Source: Sandaracinaceae bacterium (GTDB lineage: Bacteria; Myxococcota_A; Polyangia; Polyangiales; JAFGIB01). From it: a DNA stretch of 34,081 bases. Each line of letters opens with the position of its first letter. Within the stretch, counting starts at the first letter, position 1. The position numbers were made by a program, and so were the translations under genes. The notes beneath the pieces are model-generated. The model was given only the letters and a program-made list of their open reading frames with translations, had not been told where the DNA came from and did not search any database. The DNA lies in assembly GCA_017881055.1 (NCBI GenBank), contig JADGRF010000226.1:1-34081 (forward strand), read 5' to 3'. Shown here piece after piece: positions 7,684-15,265 of this stretch.

Positions 7684-8721
7684 CTACATCGTGCAGCTGG
7701 GATCGGGACCCGCGTCGGCCATCGCGGCGCCGCACTTGCCGGTCAGCGGGTTCGTCACGCAGCCCTGACCAGTCGGTGTGAGCGAGCGCAGGTAAAGGAT
7801 CATGCCCTTGATCTGGTCGTCGGTCGCCTTCCAGAGATGGAACATCTTGTAGAGCTCCGCGTTGGTGAGCGTCGTCGTTCCGAACATGAACGTCGGCGGC
7901 AGCACGCGGAACGGAACGTCCGCGGGCTTGGTGCCCGTCGTCATGATCTGCTTGATGCCCTCGTCCGAGATGCGCGCAGCCTGGGTCGGCGTGTGCTGGA
8001 CGTTGAACGTCGCAGACGAGTTCGAGCCGTGGCACACGGTGCACTTGGTGTCGGGTGGCGGCGCCATCGGAGCCGTGATGTTGAGCGTCCAATCGGAGCC
8101 CGTGTGGTAGCGCGTGTTGCCGAGCTCCCACTGAGCCGGTGTACCGATCGTGACGTGCAGCGGAGCCTTACCGCCCTTCGTTCCGTCGACCACGGCGATC
8201 GTGATCTCGGGAACCGCAGCGATGATCGTGACCATCACGCCATTCGCGTTGTCCGGATCGTCGTCGAAGGTGACGGCGCTCGCCGGTTCGGCATGCCAAT
8301 TCGCGAGCGGCTCCGGACCACAAAGCGAGCTCATCGGCACCTTGAAGGTGTGCACGCCGTCGAACCCCGAGTAACTGACGGGGTAGTTGATCTTGATCGC
8401 TTTCCAGTCGGTGACAGCTGGAAACTTCGTCGCGAACGTGTCGGGTCCGACGATCGTCGCGTCAGGAACGATGTTCGGCATGCCGCCGTCGCTGATGCCG
8501 GTCGTCCCGCCAGCGTCGCTGCTGCCGCTGCCGCTGCCGCCGCTGCCACCGCTGCCGCCAACCGCCGTGCTACCGCCGCCGGTGCCGCCCGTGACGCCAG
8601 CACCGGAGCCTGAGCCGCCCGTCTGTCCGGCGCCGCCCGTCGCGGGTGCCTTGGTGCCGCCGCAACCGGCAATCGAAAGCATGACGGCCACTGCACTCAA
8701 GCACATGTTCTTGCAAGACAT
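7684..8721 (-). CDS. Monohaem c-type cytochrome lipoprotein with Gly/Ser linker
   Basis: A 345-residue exported lipoprotein. The start ATG at 8721 has GGAG upstream and precedes MSCKNMCLSAVAVMLSIAGC, with the lipobox Cys at residue 20. A Gly/Ser/Thr linker runs to about residue 75. The N-terminal half of the mature protein (WKAIKINYPVSYSGFDGVHT, WELGNTRYHTGSDW) looks like an all-beta domain I cannot name. A single haem-binding CTVCH is at residues 227-231, followed by a helical cytochrome c-like segment (ISDEGIKQIMTTGT, LYKMFHLWKATDDQIKGMIL). The C-terminal tail carries two or three more Cys. It is the first gene of the cytochrome pair. Function is inferred as periplasmic or surface electron transfer; redox partners are not visible here. 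Confidence 0.83.
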   Translation of the reverse strand: MSCKNMCLSAVAVMLSIAGCGGTKAPATGGAGQTGGSGSGAGVTGGTGGGSTAVGGSGGSGGSGSGSSDAGGTTGISDGGMPNIVPDATIVGPDTFATKFPAVTDWKAIKINYPVSYSGFDGVHTFKVPMSSLCGPEPLANWHAEPASAVTFDDDPDNANGVMVTIIAAVPEITIAVVDGTKGGKAPLHVTIGTPAQWELGNTRYHTGSDWTLNITAPMAPPPDTKCTVCHGSNSSATFNVQHTPTQAARISDEGIKQIMTTGTKPADVPFRVLPPTFMFGTTTLTNAELYKMFHLWKATDDQIKGMILYLRSLTPTGQGCVTNPLTGKCGAAMADAGPDPSCTM

Positions 8722-9069
8722 ACGTTCCCGCTCCTCGATGATTATCGCGTGATCCGCCGCGCCAGCAGGCGCCGGCTCAGCACCCACGCTGTGCGCGGAT
8801 TGCGCAAAACTCCTAACATGGGACCCGCTGCAGCGCTACCTGGTCGCAACCAAAAGCAACGCTGTTTGCAACGCTCCCCTGCAAACACGAGCCCCAAATC
8901 GGTTCACCTTCTGTCGAGTCGGCGCTCACGCCGCGTTTTTCGCAAGGGTTCGCTGTGCAAGACGCGGCGCAATGAATCTGCGTCGAACCCGCCACTTCGT
9001 ACCCGAGCGATCCACGCCGTCCGCCCCCGAACCGCTTGGCGAGCGTGCCTTGTCAGCTGCAAGCGCGGA
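8722..9069. promoter_or_regulatory. 348-bp gap upstream of the cytochrome operon, with repeated GCAAC motifs
   Basis: No convincing gene is seen. The stretch 8800-8886 carries TTGCGCAA (8800-8807), GCAAC at 8846, 8856 and 8868 (steps of 10 and 12 bp) and an inverted repeat GTTTGCA/TGCAAAC (8864-8886). A direct repeat GCAACGCT occurs at 8856 and 8868. Since the TetR gene on the right ends here, the only start the gap can serve is the cytochrome operon, so these are candidate regulator sites. Short frames in the gap have Arg/Ser-rich, shadow-like products. Confidence 0.4.
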
Positions 9070-9741
9070 TCAACTCCAGCTCGACGGATCGCTGCGCTCG
9101 TCCAACGCGAACAAGAGGCGCAGGATCGCGCGCTTGGCGCGGTCGACGTCCCAGTTCCCCTGCGGGTACTCCGTCGCCATCTGCACGCAGACCTGGTTGA
9201 TGCCCGCGACGATCGCCGCGACCAACACGGGATCGGCGGCAGGCCGTCCAGGCTGCGCCGACGCCTTGGCCAAGAGTGAGTTGAATTGCTCGAGCGCACG
9301 GTTGCGCTGCTCGGCGAGCGGCGAGTCCGGCGCGAACTGCTCGAGCAGGAGCACGCGCGCGAGAGGCCCGGCGTCCGCGTGCACGCGCAGGTACGCCTCG
9401 ACGCCTGCTTGCGCGAGCTCGGCGCGGCTCATGCGCGGACCGCCCACCGGCTCGCGCACCGCGCGGAGCAGCATCTGCACCGAGAGGTCGAACAGCGTGC
9501 GTAAGACGTCTTCTTTGGAGCGAAACGTCCGGTAGAACGTGCGCCTCGAGACCTGCGCGGCATCGAGAATCGCCTCGACCGAGCTCGCGCCGTAGCCCCG
9601 CTCGCCGAACACCTTCGCAGCACCGCGCAGGATGCGCGCGCGGACCGGATCCTCGGCCGGCTTGATGGCGGAATCAGCAGCGAGCTCGGCCGAATCCTCG
9701 GCGGCGAGCTCGCTGGGGTCGGACTTGCGTGACGTCGGCAT
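9070..9741 (-). CDS. TetR/AcrR-family transcriptional regulator
   Basis: A 223-residue repressor-type regulator. After an acidic/Ala-rich N-terminal tail, the TetR DNA-binding domain is clear: ILRGAAKVFGERGYGASSVE, then the helix-turn-helix AILDAAQVSRRTFYRTFRSK and EDVLRTLFDL. The remaining helical part is the ligand-binding/dimer domain, with no recognisable ligand signature. The start was set at ATG 9741; a longer frame reaching 10029 would run across the divergent transporter gene and lacks family similarity. It is divergent from the nucleotide-transporter-like gene at 9838, which is its most likely target along with itself. Confidence 0.92.
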   Translation of the reverse strand: MPTSRKSDPSELAAEDSAELAADSAIKPAEDPVRARILRGAAKVFGERGYGASSVEAILDAAQVSRRTFYRTFRSKEDVLRTLFDLSVQMLLRAVREPVGGPRMSRAELAQAGVEAYLRVHADAGPLARVLLLEQFAPDSPLAEQRNRALEQFNSLLAKASAQPGRPAADPVLVAAIVAGINQVCVQMATEYPQGNWDVDRAKRAILRLLFALDERSDPSSWS

Positions 9742-9760
9742 AGGCAGCGCGGAAACACAC

Positions 9761-9789
9761 AGTATACACCTTTGTCTACCCGCTGTCTC
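9761..9789 (-). promoter_or_regulatory. Putative promoter of the TetR gene
   Basis: On the minus strand GAGACA (9784-9789), 17 bp, TATACT (9761-9766) gives a sigma70-like promoter about 20 bp ahead of the TetR ATG at 9741. The motif TGTCT is repeated 10 bp apart (9774 and 9784) in the same interval and could be part of an operator. The interval also serves the divergent transporter. Confidence 0.45.
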
Positions 9790-9837
9790 GCGTGAATCTG
9801 GCGGCCGGCGCGCGCGCTTCGCTACGATCGGCAGCCG

Positions 9838-11172
9838 ATGTCCCGCACGCTCGCGGCCTTGTTCTCGATCCGCCGTGACGAAGCACGCGGTGCTCTGCCC
9901 ATGCTCACGAGCTTTCTGCTGGTGATCACGAGCTTCTGGATCCTGAAACCGCTGCGTAAGGCGCTGTTCGTCCAGCACTACGATCATGTCGGTCTGACGC
10001 TCGGAACCCTGCAGCTGGGAGCGGCGCAAGCCGAGCTGTGCGCGAAGCTGCTGCAGGTCGCGCTCGCCACGCTGCTCGCGCTCGCGTTCGGGCGGCTGGC
10101 CAAGCGCTACCGGCGGCGCGGCATGCTCACGGCGATCGCCGGCTTTTTCGCGCTCGCGTTCATGGCGCTCGCAGTGTCAGCAGATCACCCGAGCACCCCG
10201 TTCATCTGGGTGCTTTATTCGGCCGGGGATCTGTACAGCACGCTGATGGTCGCGGCCCTCTTCGCGTGCTTGAACGATCTCGCGACGCCCGACAGCGCGC
10301 GCCGCAGCTACGGCATCGTGGGCCTGGGCGCTGTGCTCGGCGGCGTGCTCGGCAGTCAGATCGTGTCCGTGTTCCTGGGTGCGCTCTCGTTGCGCGCCTG
10401 GCTGTTCGTGTGCAGCGCGCTCACGGTGCTCGCTGGCGCGTGCGCGCTGCAGGCCGGCGCCAGGGCTGCGGCGGCGCCCGCTGCCCAGCCACTGCAACCG
10501 TCAGCTGCATCCTCGTCCTCCGCAGTCTCACCAGCGCGATCGCTGCCGCCGTATCTCCTGTCGCTCGCGCTGATCGTCGGCCTGTACGAGATCATCTCCA
10601 CGCTGCTCGACTACCAGTTCACGGCCACCCTCGCTCGCGAGCTGGACGGCGCCGCGATCGGCCGGCAGATGGGGCGCGCCTTCGCGCTGATGAACGCGAC
10701 CGCGCTCTGTGTGCAGCTGTTTCTGACTACGCCTCTTTTGCGTCGCTACGGCTCGCAGGTGGCTCTCTTGCTCCTGCCGTGCACGTTGCTCTGCGCGTCC
10801 TTGGGCATGCTGGTGGTCCCGTCGTTGGCGATGGCGAGCCTCGTGCCCGCGCTGGATTCGGGCTTTTCGTACTCGGTGCATCAGAGCGCGAAGGAAGGCC
10901 TGTACGTGCCGCTCTCGCGCGACACCAAGTACGGTGCCAAAGCGTTCATCGACGTGTTCGTGCTGCGCTGTGCGAAGGCGATTGGCCTTTTGCTCTGCTT
11001 CGCGTTCGCCGCGTTCGGGGGTGAGGCCACGAGCAACACGAGCATGACGCGCCTTTCGCTGTTCACGCTCGCGCTGGTCGTGCCATTCGCGCTCGCTGCC
11101 ATGTACGCCGGCAAGCGCTCCAACACGCTGCATGCGTCAGGCGTCGCGGTGCGACGGGCCGTGCTGCCGTAG
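9838..11172 (+). CDS. NTP/NDP exchange transporter-like membrane protein (TLC/NPT family)
   Basis: A 444-residue polytopic membrane protein with about 11-12 hydrophobic segments. Family-like features are the N-terminal SFWILKPLRKALFVQHYDH, then QLGAAQAELCAKLLQ, and near the C-terminus SAKEGLYVPLSRDTKYGAKA followed by IDVFVLRCAKA. These match the ADP/ATP translocase-like (Npt/Tlc) family, within the MFS fold. Classical members import ATP or NAD in intracellular parasites and plastids; free-living homologues are less understood and may move other solutes. A proline/Ala/Ser-rich cytoplasmic loop lies near residues 205-235. It is divergent from a TetR gene. Its 3' end overlaps the convergent COG3146 gene by 36 bp. 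Confidence 0.82.
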   Translation: MSRTLAALFSIRRDEARGALPMLTSFLLVITSFWILKPLRKALFVQHYDHVGLTLGTLQLGAAQAELCAKLLQVALATLLALAFGRLAKRYRRRGMLTAIAGFFALAFMALAVSADHPSTPFIWVLYSAGDLYSTLMVAALFACLNDLATPDSARRSYGIVGLGAVLGGVLGSQIVSVFLGALSLRAWLFVCSALTVLAGACALQAGARAAAAPAAQPLQPSAASSSSAVSPARSLPPYLLSLALIVGLYEIISTLLDYQFTATLARELDGAAIGRQMGRAFALMNATALCVQLFLTTPLLRRYGSQVALLLLPCTLLCASLGMLVVPSLAMASLVPALDSGFSYSVHQSAKEGLYVPLSRDTKYGAKAFIDVFVLRCAKAIGLLLCFAFAAFGGEATSNTSMTRLSLFTLALVVPFALAAMYAGKRSNTLHASGVAVRRAVLP

Positions 11173-12318
11173 TGCGCGCATCTCTTCGTGCACGGCGCGC
11201 GTCTCGCGCTGCAGGAAGTCGCCGATGGCGAGCGCGAGGCGCGGATCTGCGACGTGACACGCGCTGTGGATCTCGGCGGGCAAAAGGCCCCGGCGCAGCT
11301 TGTGCTCACCTTGCGCGCCCGCTTCGAAGCGCACGCGGCCCTGCGCAATCGCGCGCTCGATCAAGCGGTGATAGCAAACCTCGAAGTGCAGAAATTGGTG
11401 CTCTTCGCTCGAGCCCCAATAGCGGCCGTACAGGTGCTTGCCCTTCTCGAAGTTGAGCGCACCCGCGACGATCGCCCCGTCGCGGCGCGCGATCACGCCG
11501 ACCACGCGCTCGGCCTGCGTGCGCCGGATGATCGAGAAGAAGGCTTGCGTCAGGTACGGCCCGCTGCCGTGCTTCGCGCAGGTGTCGAAGTAGAACTCGG
11601 CGAGCGCGTTCCATTCGTCGTCGTCGAGCGCGGGGCCGGGTACGACCGAGATCGACAAGCCCGACTCCGCGACGCGCCTTCGTTCCTTGCGGATCTCCTT
11701 GCGCGCGACGGACCGAAACGACGCGAGGTGCTCGTCGAAGCTGCGCACGCCGGCGTTGTGCCAGTGGAACTGCAGCGACGAGCGGGCCAGAAAGCGCGGG
11801 TCGGCCGTGACGCGCGCGCACTCCTCGCGCGAGAGGAACAAAAGGTGCAGCGACGACGCGCGCGTGCTGGCGCGCACGTCGAGCGCGGCGTCGAGCAGCA
11901 CGCGCGTGATGCGGCCCGGGTCCTCGCCCTGGGCGTACAGCACGCGCCGGCCGGTCGCTGGCGTGAACGGAACCATGGCCACGAGCTTCGGGTAGTACGA
12001 GATGCCGGCGCGCTCGGCCGCGTTCGCCCAACCGAAGTCGAACACGTACTCGCCGTAGCTGTGCAGCTTCAAGTACAGCGGGAGCGCCCCGATCGGCAGC
12101 GCACCCCGGTAGAGCACGACGTGCATGGGCAGCCAGCCCGTGCCCTTGCCGACGCTGCCACTGTGCTCGAGCGCGGCGAGAAACGCGTGCTCCACGAACG
12201 GGTCGTCGTCGCCGACCAGCGCGTTCCATAGCGTGGGCTCGACTTCGGCGATCTTCGAGATCACCTCGATGCGCTCAGTCTGTCCTGCTTCACGATTTAC
12301 CACCGAAGGCGGGAGCAT
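11137..12318 (-). CDS. COG3146/FemAB-like GNAT-fold protein (DUF482)
   Basis: A 393-residue cytoplasmic protein of the COG3146 family (FemAB-like, often labelled peptidoglycan biosynthesis/recognition or GNAT acyltransferase). Signature segments are DPFVEHAFLAALEHSGSVG, GTGWLPMHVVLYRG, PLYLKLHSYGEYVFDFGWAN, YYPKLVAMVPFTPATGRR, then FRSVARKEIRKERRRVAESG and EAGAQGEHKLRRGLLPAEIH. The exact reaction is not established. The start is uncertain: ATG 12318 is chosen near the conserved region, with ATG 12375 possible. A much longer upstream frame reaching 13305 runs antisense through the lipoprotein gene and is rejected. Confidence 0.85.
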   Translation of the reverse strand: MLPPSVVNREAGQTERIEVISKIAEVEPTLWNALVGDDDPFVEHAFLAALEHSGSVGKGTGWLPMHVVLYRGALPIGALPLYLKLHSYGEYVFDFGWANAAERAGISYYPKLVAMVPFTPATGRRVLYAQGEDPGRITRVLLDAALDVRASTRASSLHLLFLSREECARVTADPRFLARSSLQFHWHNAGVRSFDEHLASFRSVARKEIRKERRRVAESGLSISVVPGPALDDDEWNALAEFYFDTCAKHGSGPYLTQAFFSIIRRTQAERVVGVIARRDGAIVAGALNFEKGKHLYGRYWGSSEEHQFLHFEVCYHRLIERAIAQGRVRFEAGAQGEHKLRRGLLPAEIHSACHVADPRLALAIGDFLQRETRAVHEEMRALRQHGPSHRDA

Positions 12319-12469
12319 AGCCGAAGCGGCGCTCCCAGGCGGGGGGACGTGTGCACCCCCGTTCCCACAGCCCATGTTTCGTGCACCGGAACGTTGACTT
12401 GCGAGGCGAGCTACCGTAGGGACCTGTCTCGGTGCGTGGCTGCCACGCGAGGTCTCACGGGAGAACGAC

Positions 12470-13081
12470 ATGTTGAAGAACACGTTTTTGGTAACTTTGT
12501 TGGTGGGCCTCGTGCTCGCAGGCTGCGGATCGAACAGCCCGTCGAAGGCGGATGCAGGCCCAGGCGCCCATGCGGGCAGCGGCGCAAACGCTGGCAACGG
12601 CGGCGGTGGTAGCAGCGGCAGCAACGGTACGGGCACCGCGGGTACGGGCAGCGACGGCGGCATGCCGGCAACCTGCGACAAGACCGTGACCAGCGTCGCC
12701 AAGTGCGGCAGCCAGTCATGCACCGCGCAAAGCACCACGGCGGCTATGTTCTGCCAGGTCAACTGCTGCACGTCTGACAACAAGTGCGGCACCAAGAGCA
12801 CCTCGTCGCAAGCGACCGGAACGACGGCCGCGGATTGCACGCCTCCAGCGACCGCGGATACCCGCTGTGATGTGCTCGTGCCCGCCCAGCTGAAGGCCTT
12901 CCAATCGGTTGGCTGCTGCATGGCCGACGGCAACTGCGGCGCAATCCTCTTCGGGATGTGTCTGGATCCGGCGTCCCTCGCCGGCCAGTTCGGCGTGGAC
13001 GCGGGCCCTCCCAACCTCGTGAAGTGCACCGACGCGGCCAAGATCGACGCGGGCACGAGCGGCAACGACGCCGGCAACTGA
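12470..13081 (+). CDS. Cysteine-rich lipoprotein with Gly/Ser linker, unknown function
   Basis: A 203-residue lipoprotein with a strong GGGAG about 7 bp before the ATG. The signal peptide MLKNTFLVTLLVGLVLAGCG has lipobox LAGC (Cys19). A linker of Gly/Ser/Ala/Asn runs to about residue 65. The mature domain holds about ten cysteines, including VAKCGSQSC, MFCQVNCC, DNKCG, SVGCCMADGNCG and FGMCLDP, so it is probably stabilised by disulfides. It ends in an Asp/Gly-rich tail. No enzymatic motif is visible. It is transcribed alone, divergent from the COG3146 gene and followed by its own terminator. Confidence 0.87.
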   Translation: MLKNTFLVTLLVGLVLAGCGSNSPSKADAGPGAHAGSGANAGNGGGGSSGSNGTGTAGTGSDGGMPATCDKTVTSVAKCGSQSCTAQSTTAAMFCQVNCCTSDNKCGTKSTSSQATGTTAADCTPPATADTRCDVLVPAQLKAFQSVGCCMADGNCGAILFGMCLDPASLAGQFGVDAGPPNLVKCTDAAKIDAGTSGNDAGN

Positions 13082-13103
13082 GCCCACACGTCGCTACATG
13101 AAC

Positions 13104-13144
13104 CGAGCCCGGTTGCCTCGCGCAGCCGGGCTCGTTGCTTTCTT
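13104..13144 (+). terminator. Intrinsic terminator after the Cys-rich lipoprotein gene
   Basis: A perfect 9-bp stem CGAGCCCGG (13104-13112) / CCGGGCTCG (13126-13134) with a 13-base loop is followed by the T-rich TTGCTTTCTT. It starts 22 bp after the stop at 13081. This is the most convincing factor-independent terminator in the window. Confidence 0.75.
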
Positions 13145-13278
13145 CCGACCTGCGGACGCGTCATTTTCCTTTTCTCGCTTCGGGGCCCGCGCGTATCGTG
13201 GTTCGCAGGGATTTTGTCACGCGTGTATGGGCATGTGGGCTCGACCGAGTCCCTGACCAGCAAAGGAACTAGCGCACT

Positions 13279-15165
13279 ATGCGTTCCTCGATCCGACGGC
13301 TTCACGTCGTCTTCTTTCTTGCCTCGCTTCTTTCACTCGGCTCGCTCGTGTCAGCTGCGTCAGCCTCTGCGCAGGACGCCGCGCAGACGAGCTTCGACAA
13401 GGGCATGACCGCGCTCAACGCGGGCAAGTACGAAGACGCGGTGCGCGCATTCGACGCATCGTACCGTGCGGAGCAGGTAGCCGTCGCGCTGTACAACCTC
13501 GGCCTCGCGTACAACGGCCTCGGGCAACCGACCAAAGCGCTGGAAGTGTTCGAGCTGTACGTGAAAGCGGCCGACCCGGCGAAAGAGGGTGGCACGATCG
13601 CGGCGGTCAAAGCCGAGATCGATCGCATCACGAACAACGCGGCGCGCTTCGCGCTGAAGGTCTCGCCCGAGACGGCGAAGATCGCGATCGACAGCCATGC
13701 CGCCACGATCAAAGACGGCGAGATCTGGATGCTGCCCGGGCATCACACGATCGACATCCGCGCGCAGGGCTACGAGACGTACAACCAGGGCATCGACGTG
13801 CAGAGCGGTCGCTACACGCTCGAGATCAACTTACGTCCGCCCACGGAGGCTCCGCCGGTGCACGCCGCGGCGCTGGTCGATGAAGGCGTCACGCTCGCCG
13901 CGCAGGCCAATTACTCGGCGGCGATGATCAAGTACGGCGACGCGCAGATGATCTACCCGACGCCGCGCGGCACCGCGCAGATGGGGCTCGCTGAAGAAGC
14001 GCTCGGCCAGCTCGGCGCGGCCGAGACGCACATCAACGAAGCCATCAAGGCCAAGAAGGATCCGTGGGTCCGCAAGAACAAGACGATGTTGCGCAAGGCG
14101 CAGAAGCGGATCATGGCGCAGACCAAGAACATGGCGAAGATCCAGCTGAGCGGGCCGTTCCCCGGGGCGCGGATCTTCGTGAACGATCGCGACGTGGGCT
14201 CGCTGCCGCTGGCCGGCACGCTGTACGTAGACGCGGGCCACGTGGTGATGGTGGCGAAGCTCGAGGGCTATCAGCAGTTCGTCTTCGAGTCCGACATGCC
14301 GAAGCGCAGCGAGAAGCGTGTGATCGTGCAGATGGAGGCGTCGCCGCTGCCGGTTGCCCCGCTGCCGCCGCCGCCGCCCCCCCCGCCGCCCGCAGCAGCG
14401 CCTCCGCCGCCCGCAGCAGCACCTCCGCCACCTCCGCCTCCGCCGCCGCCTCCCGCCAAGGAACCCGAGAAGGTGGCCGAGGGTCCCTCGCAGGCAGACA
14501 TCGAGGCTGCGCAGCAGGAAGCGCCTCCGCAGGATCCGCTAGCGACAGGCTTCGAGATGCAGCTGAACGGCGGCTACCAGGCGTGGCTCGGAAGCAACAA
14601 AGGTCCCGGCGGCAGCAGCGGCGGGCCGGGACTCGACCTCTCGCTCGGCGCGCGCATCGTGTGGCCGCTCAGCTTCGGCATCGAGTTGATCAACGCGTCT
14701 GCGGATCTCGGCCAGGCCGGCACCAAGGCGATCGTGTCCGCGAACCCCGGCTTCTACCTGCGTGGCCACACGCAAAAGCACAAGCACCCGTTCACGTTCG
14801 ACGTGTGGGGCGGCGCGGGCCTGCAGCCCGTGGCGATGTCGATCGCCGTCTACGACAACAAAGCGGCGAGCGCGGCGCAGATTGCGCAGAGCGGCGGCGG
14901 CTCGAGCGCGGTCGTGAACCAAGTGGCACGTCAGCAGACGGGTATCGGCAACGTGGTCACCACGCAGACGATGAACGTGCCGATCCACCTGGGCGCGACG
15001 TTCTTTCTGACGAGCGGGATCGGCATCGATCTCAGCATGGCGCTCACGTTCTGGTTGCCGTCGGAGCTGTGCTACCACGACAGCAAGGACACCTACTGCG
15101 TGACCAGCGGCCTCAAGTCGCAGACGTCGTTCTTCATCGGCGGTGGTCTGTCGTTCCTGCCGTGA
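13279..15165 (+). CDS. TPR-PEGA protein with proline-rich linker and C-terminal outer-membrane barrel
   Basis: A 628-residue exported protein. The signal peptide covers residues 1-31 (cut near ASA-QD). Then come TPR-like repeats (~35-105), a PEGA domain (~124-187, with LPGHHTIDIRAQGYETYNQG), a second TPR-like block (~198-270), a second PEGA domain (~287-353, with ARIFVNDRDVGSLP and KLEGYQQFVFE), a nearly pure Pro/Ala tract (~360-393), and from ~424 a region of alternating beta-strands ending GGGLSFLP, as expected for an outer-membrane beta-barrel. Parts of the barrel read SLGARIVWPLSFGIELINA and HLGATFFLTSGIGIDLSMA. Combining TPR/PEGA with a barrel is seen in myxobacteria. It is likely a periplasm-facing scaffold anchored in the outer membrane. 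AAGGAA lies ~11 bp before the ATG. Confidence 0.85.
   Translation: MRSSIRRLHVVFFLASLLSLGSLVSAASASAQDAAQTSFDKGMTALNAGKYEDAVRAFDASYRAEQVAVALYNLGLAYNGLGQPTKALEVFELYVKAADPAKEGGTIAAVKAEIDRITNNAARFALKVSPETAKIAIDSHAATIKDGEIWMLPGHHTIDIRAQGYETYNQGIDVQSGRYTLEINLRPPTEAPPVHAAALVDEGVTLAAQANYSAAMIKYGDAQMIYPTPRGTAQMGLAEEALGQLGAAETHINEAIKAKKDPWVRKNKTMLRKAQKRIMAQTKNMAKIQLSGPFPGARIFVNDRDVGSLPLAGTLYVDAGHVVMVAKLEGYQQFVFESDMPKRSEKRVIVQMEASPLPVAPLPPPPPPPPPAAAPPPPAAAPPPPPPPPPPPAKEPEKVAEGPSQADIEAAQQEAPPQDPLATGFEMQLNGGYQAWLGSNKGPGGSSGGPGLDLSLGARIVWPLSFGIELINASADLGQAGTKAIVSANPGFYLRGHTQKHKHPFTFDVWGGAGLQPVAMSIAVYDNKAASAAQIAQSGGGSSAVVNQVARQQTGIGNVVTTQTMNVPIHLGATFFLTSGIGIDLSMALTFWLPSELCYHDSKDTYCVTSGLKSQTSFFIGGGLSFLP
14383..14420 (+). 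repeat. Short in-gene repeat in the proline tract
   Basis: The 17-base unit CCGCCGCCCGCAGCAGC occurs twice (14383-14399 and 14404-14420) with a 21-base period inside the polyproline-coding segment. The unit spacing is a multiple of three, so copy changes would lengthen or shorten the linker without breaking the frame. Confidence 0.7.
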
Positions 15166-15265
15166 GCCAACTCTGTGACCGCGTGGACCCGTGCGCGATC
15201 AGCCTGCGCAATTTGCTCGGGCAAGCGCTGCAGATCGTGCTGTATCTATAACTGCTACGAGTCGA

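Noticed and set aside
6712..8613. 633-codon plus-strand frame across the cytochrome operon
   Set aside because: Runs antisense through two genes with signal peptides, lipoboxes and haem motifs; Arg/Ala-rich shadow product.
8749..9279. 176-codon plus-strand frame through the 348-bp gap into the TetR gene
   Set aside because: Half of it is antisense to the TetR gene; the rest is Arg/Ser-rich with no RBS or recognisable domain.
9742..10029. N-terminal extension of the TetR gene at 9741
   Set aside because: Would overlap the divergent transporter gene; the TetR fold starts after ATG 9741.
12319..13305. N-terminal extension of the COG3146 gene to 13305
   Set aside because: Would lie antisense to the Cys-rich lipoprotein, which has a strong RBS, signal peptide and terminator; the extension has no family similarity.
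14355..14457. CCG/CCT-rich repetitive stretch considered as a separate repeat element or CRISPR-like array
   Set aside because: It is the polyproline-coding linker of the TPR/PEGA/barrel gene; units are not spaced repeats with unique spacers.
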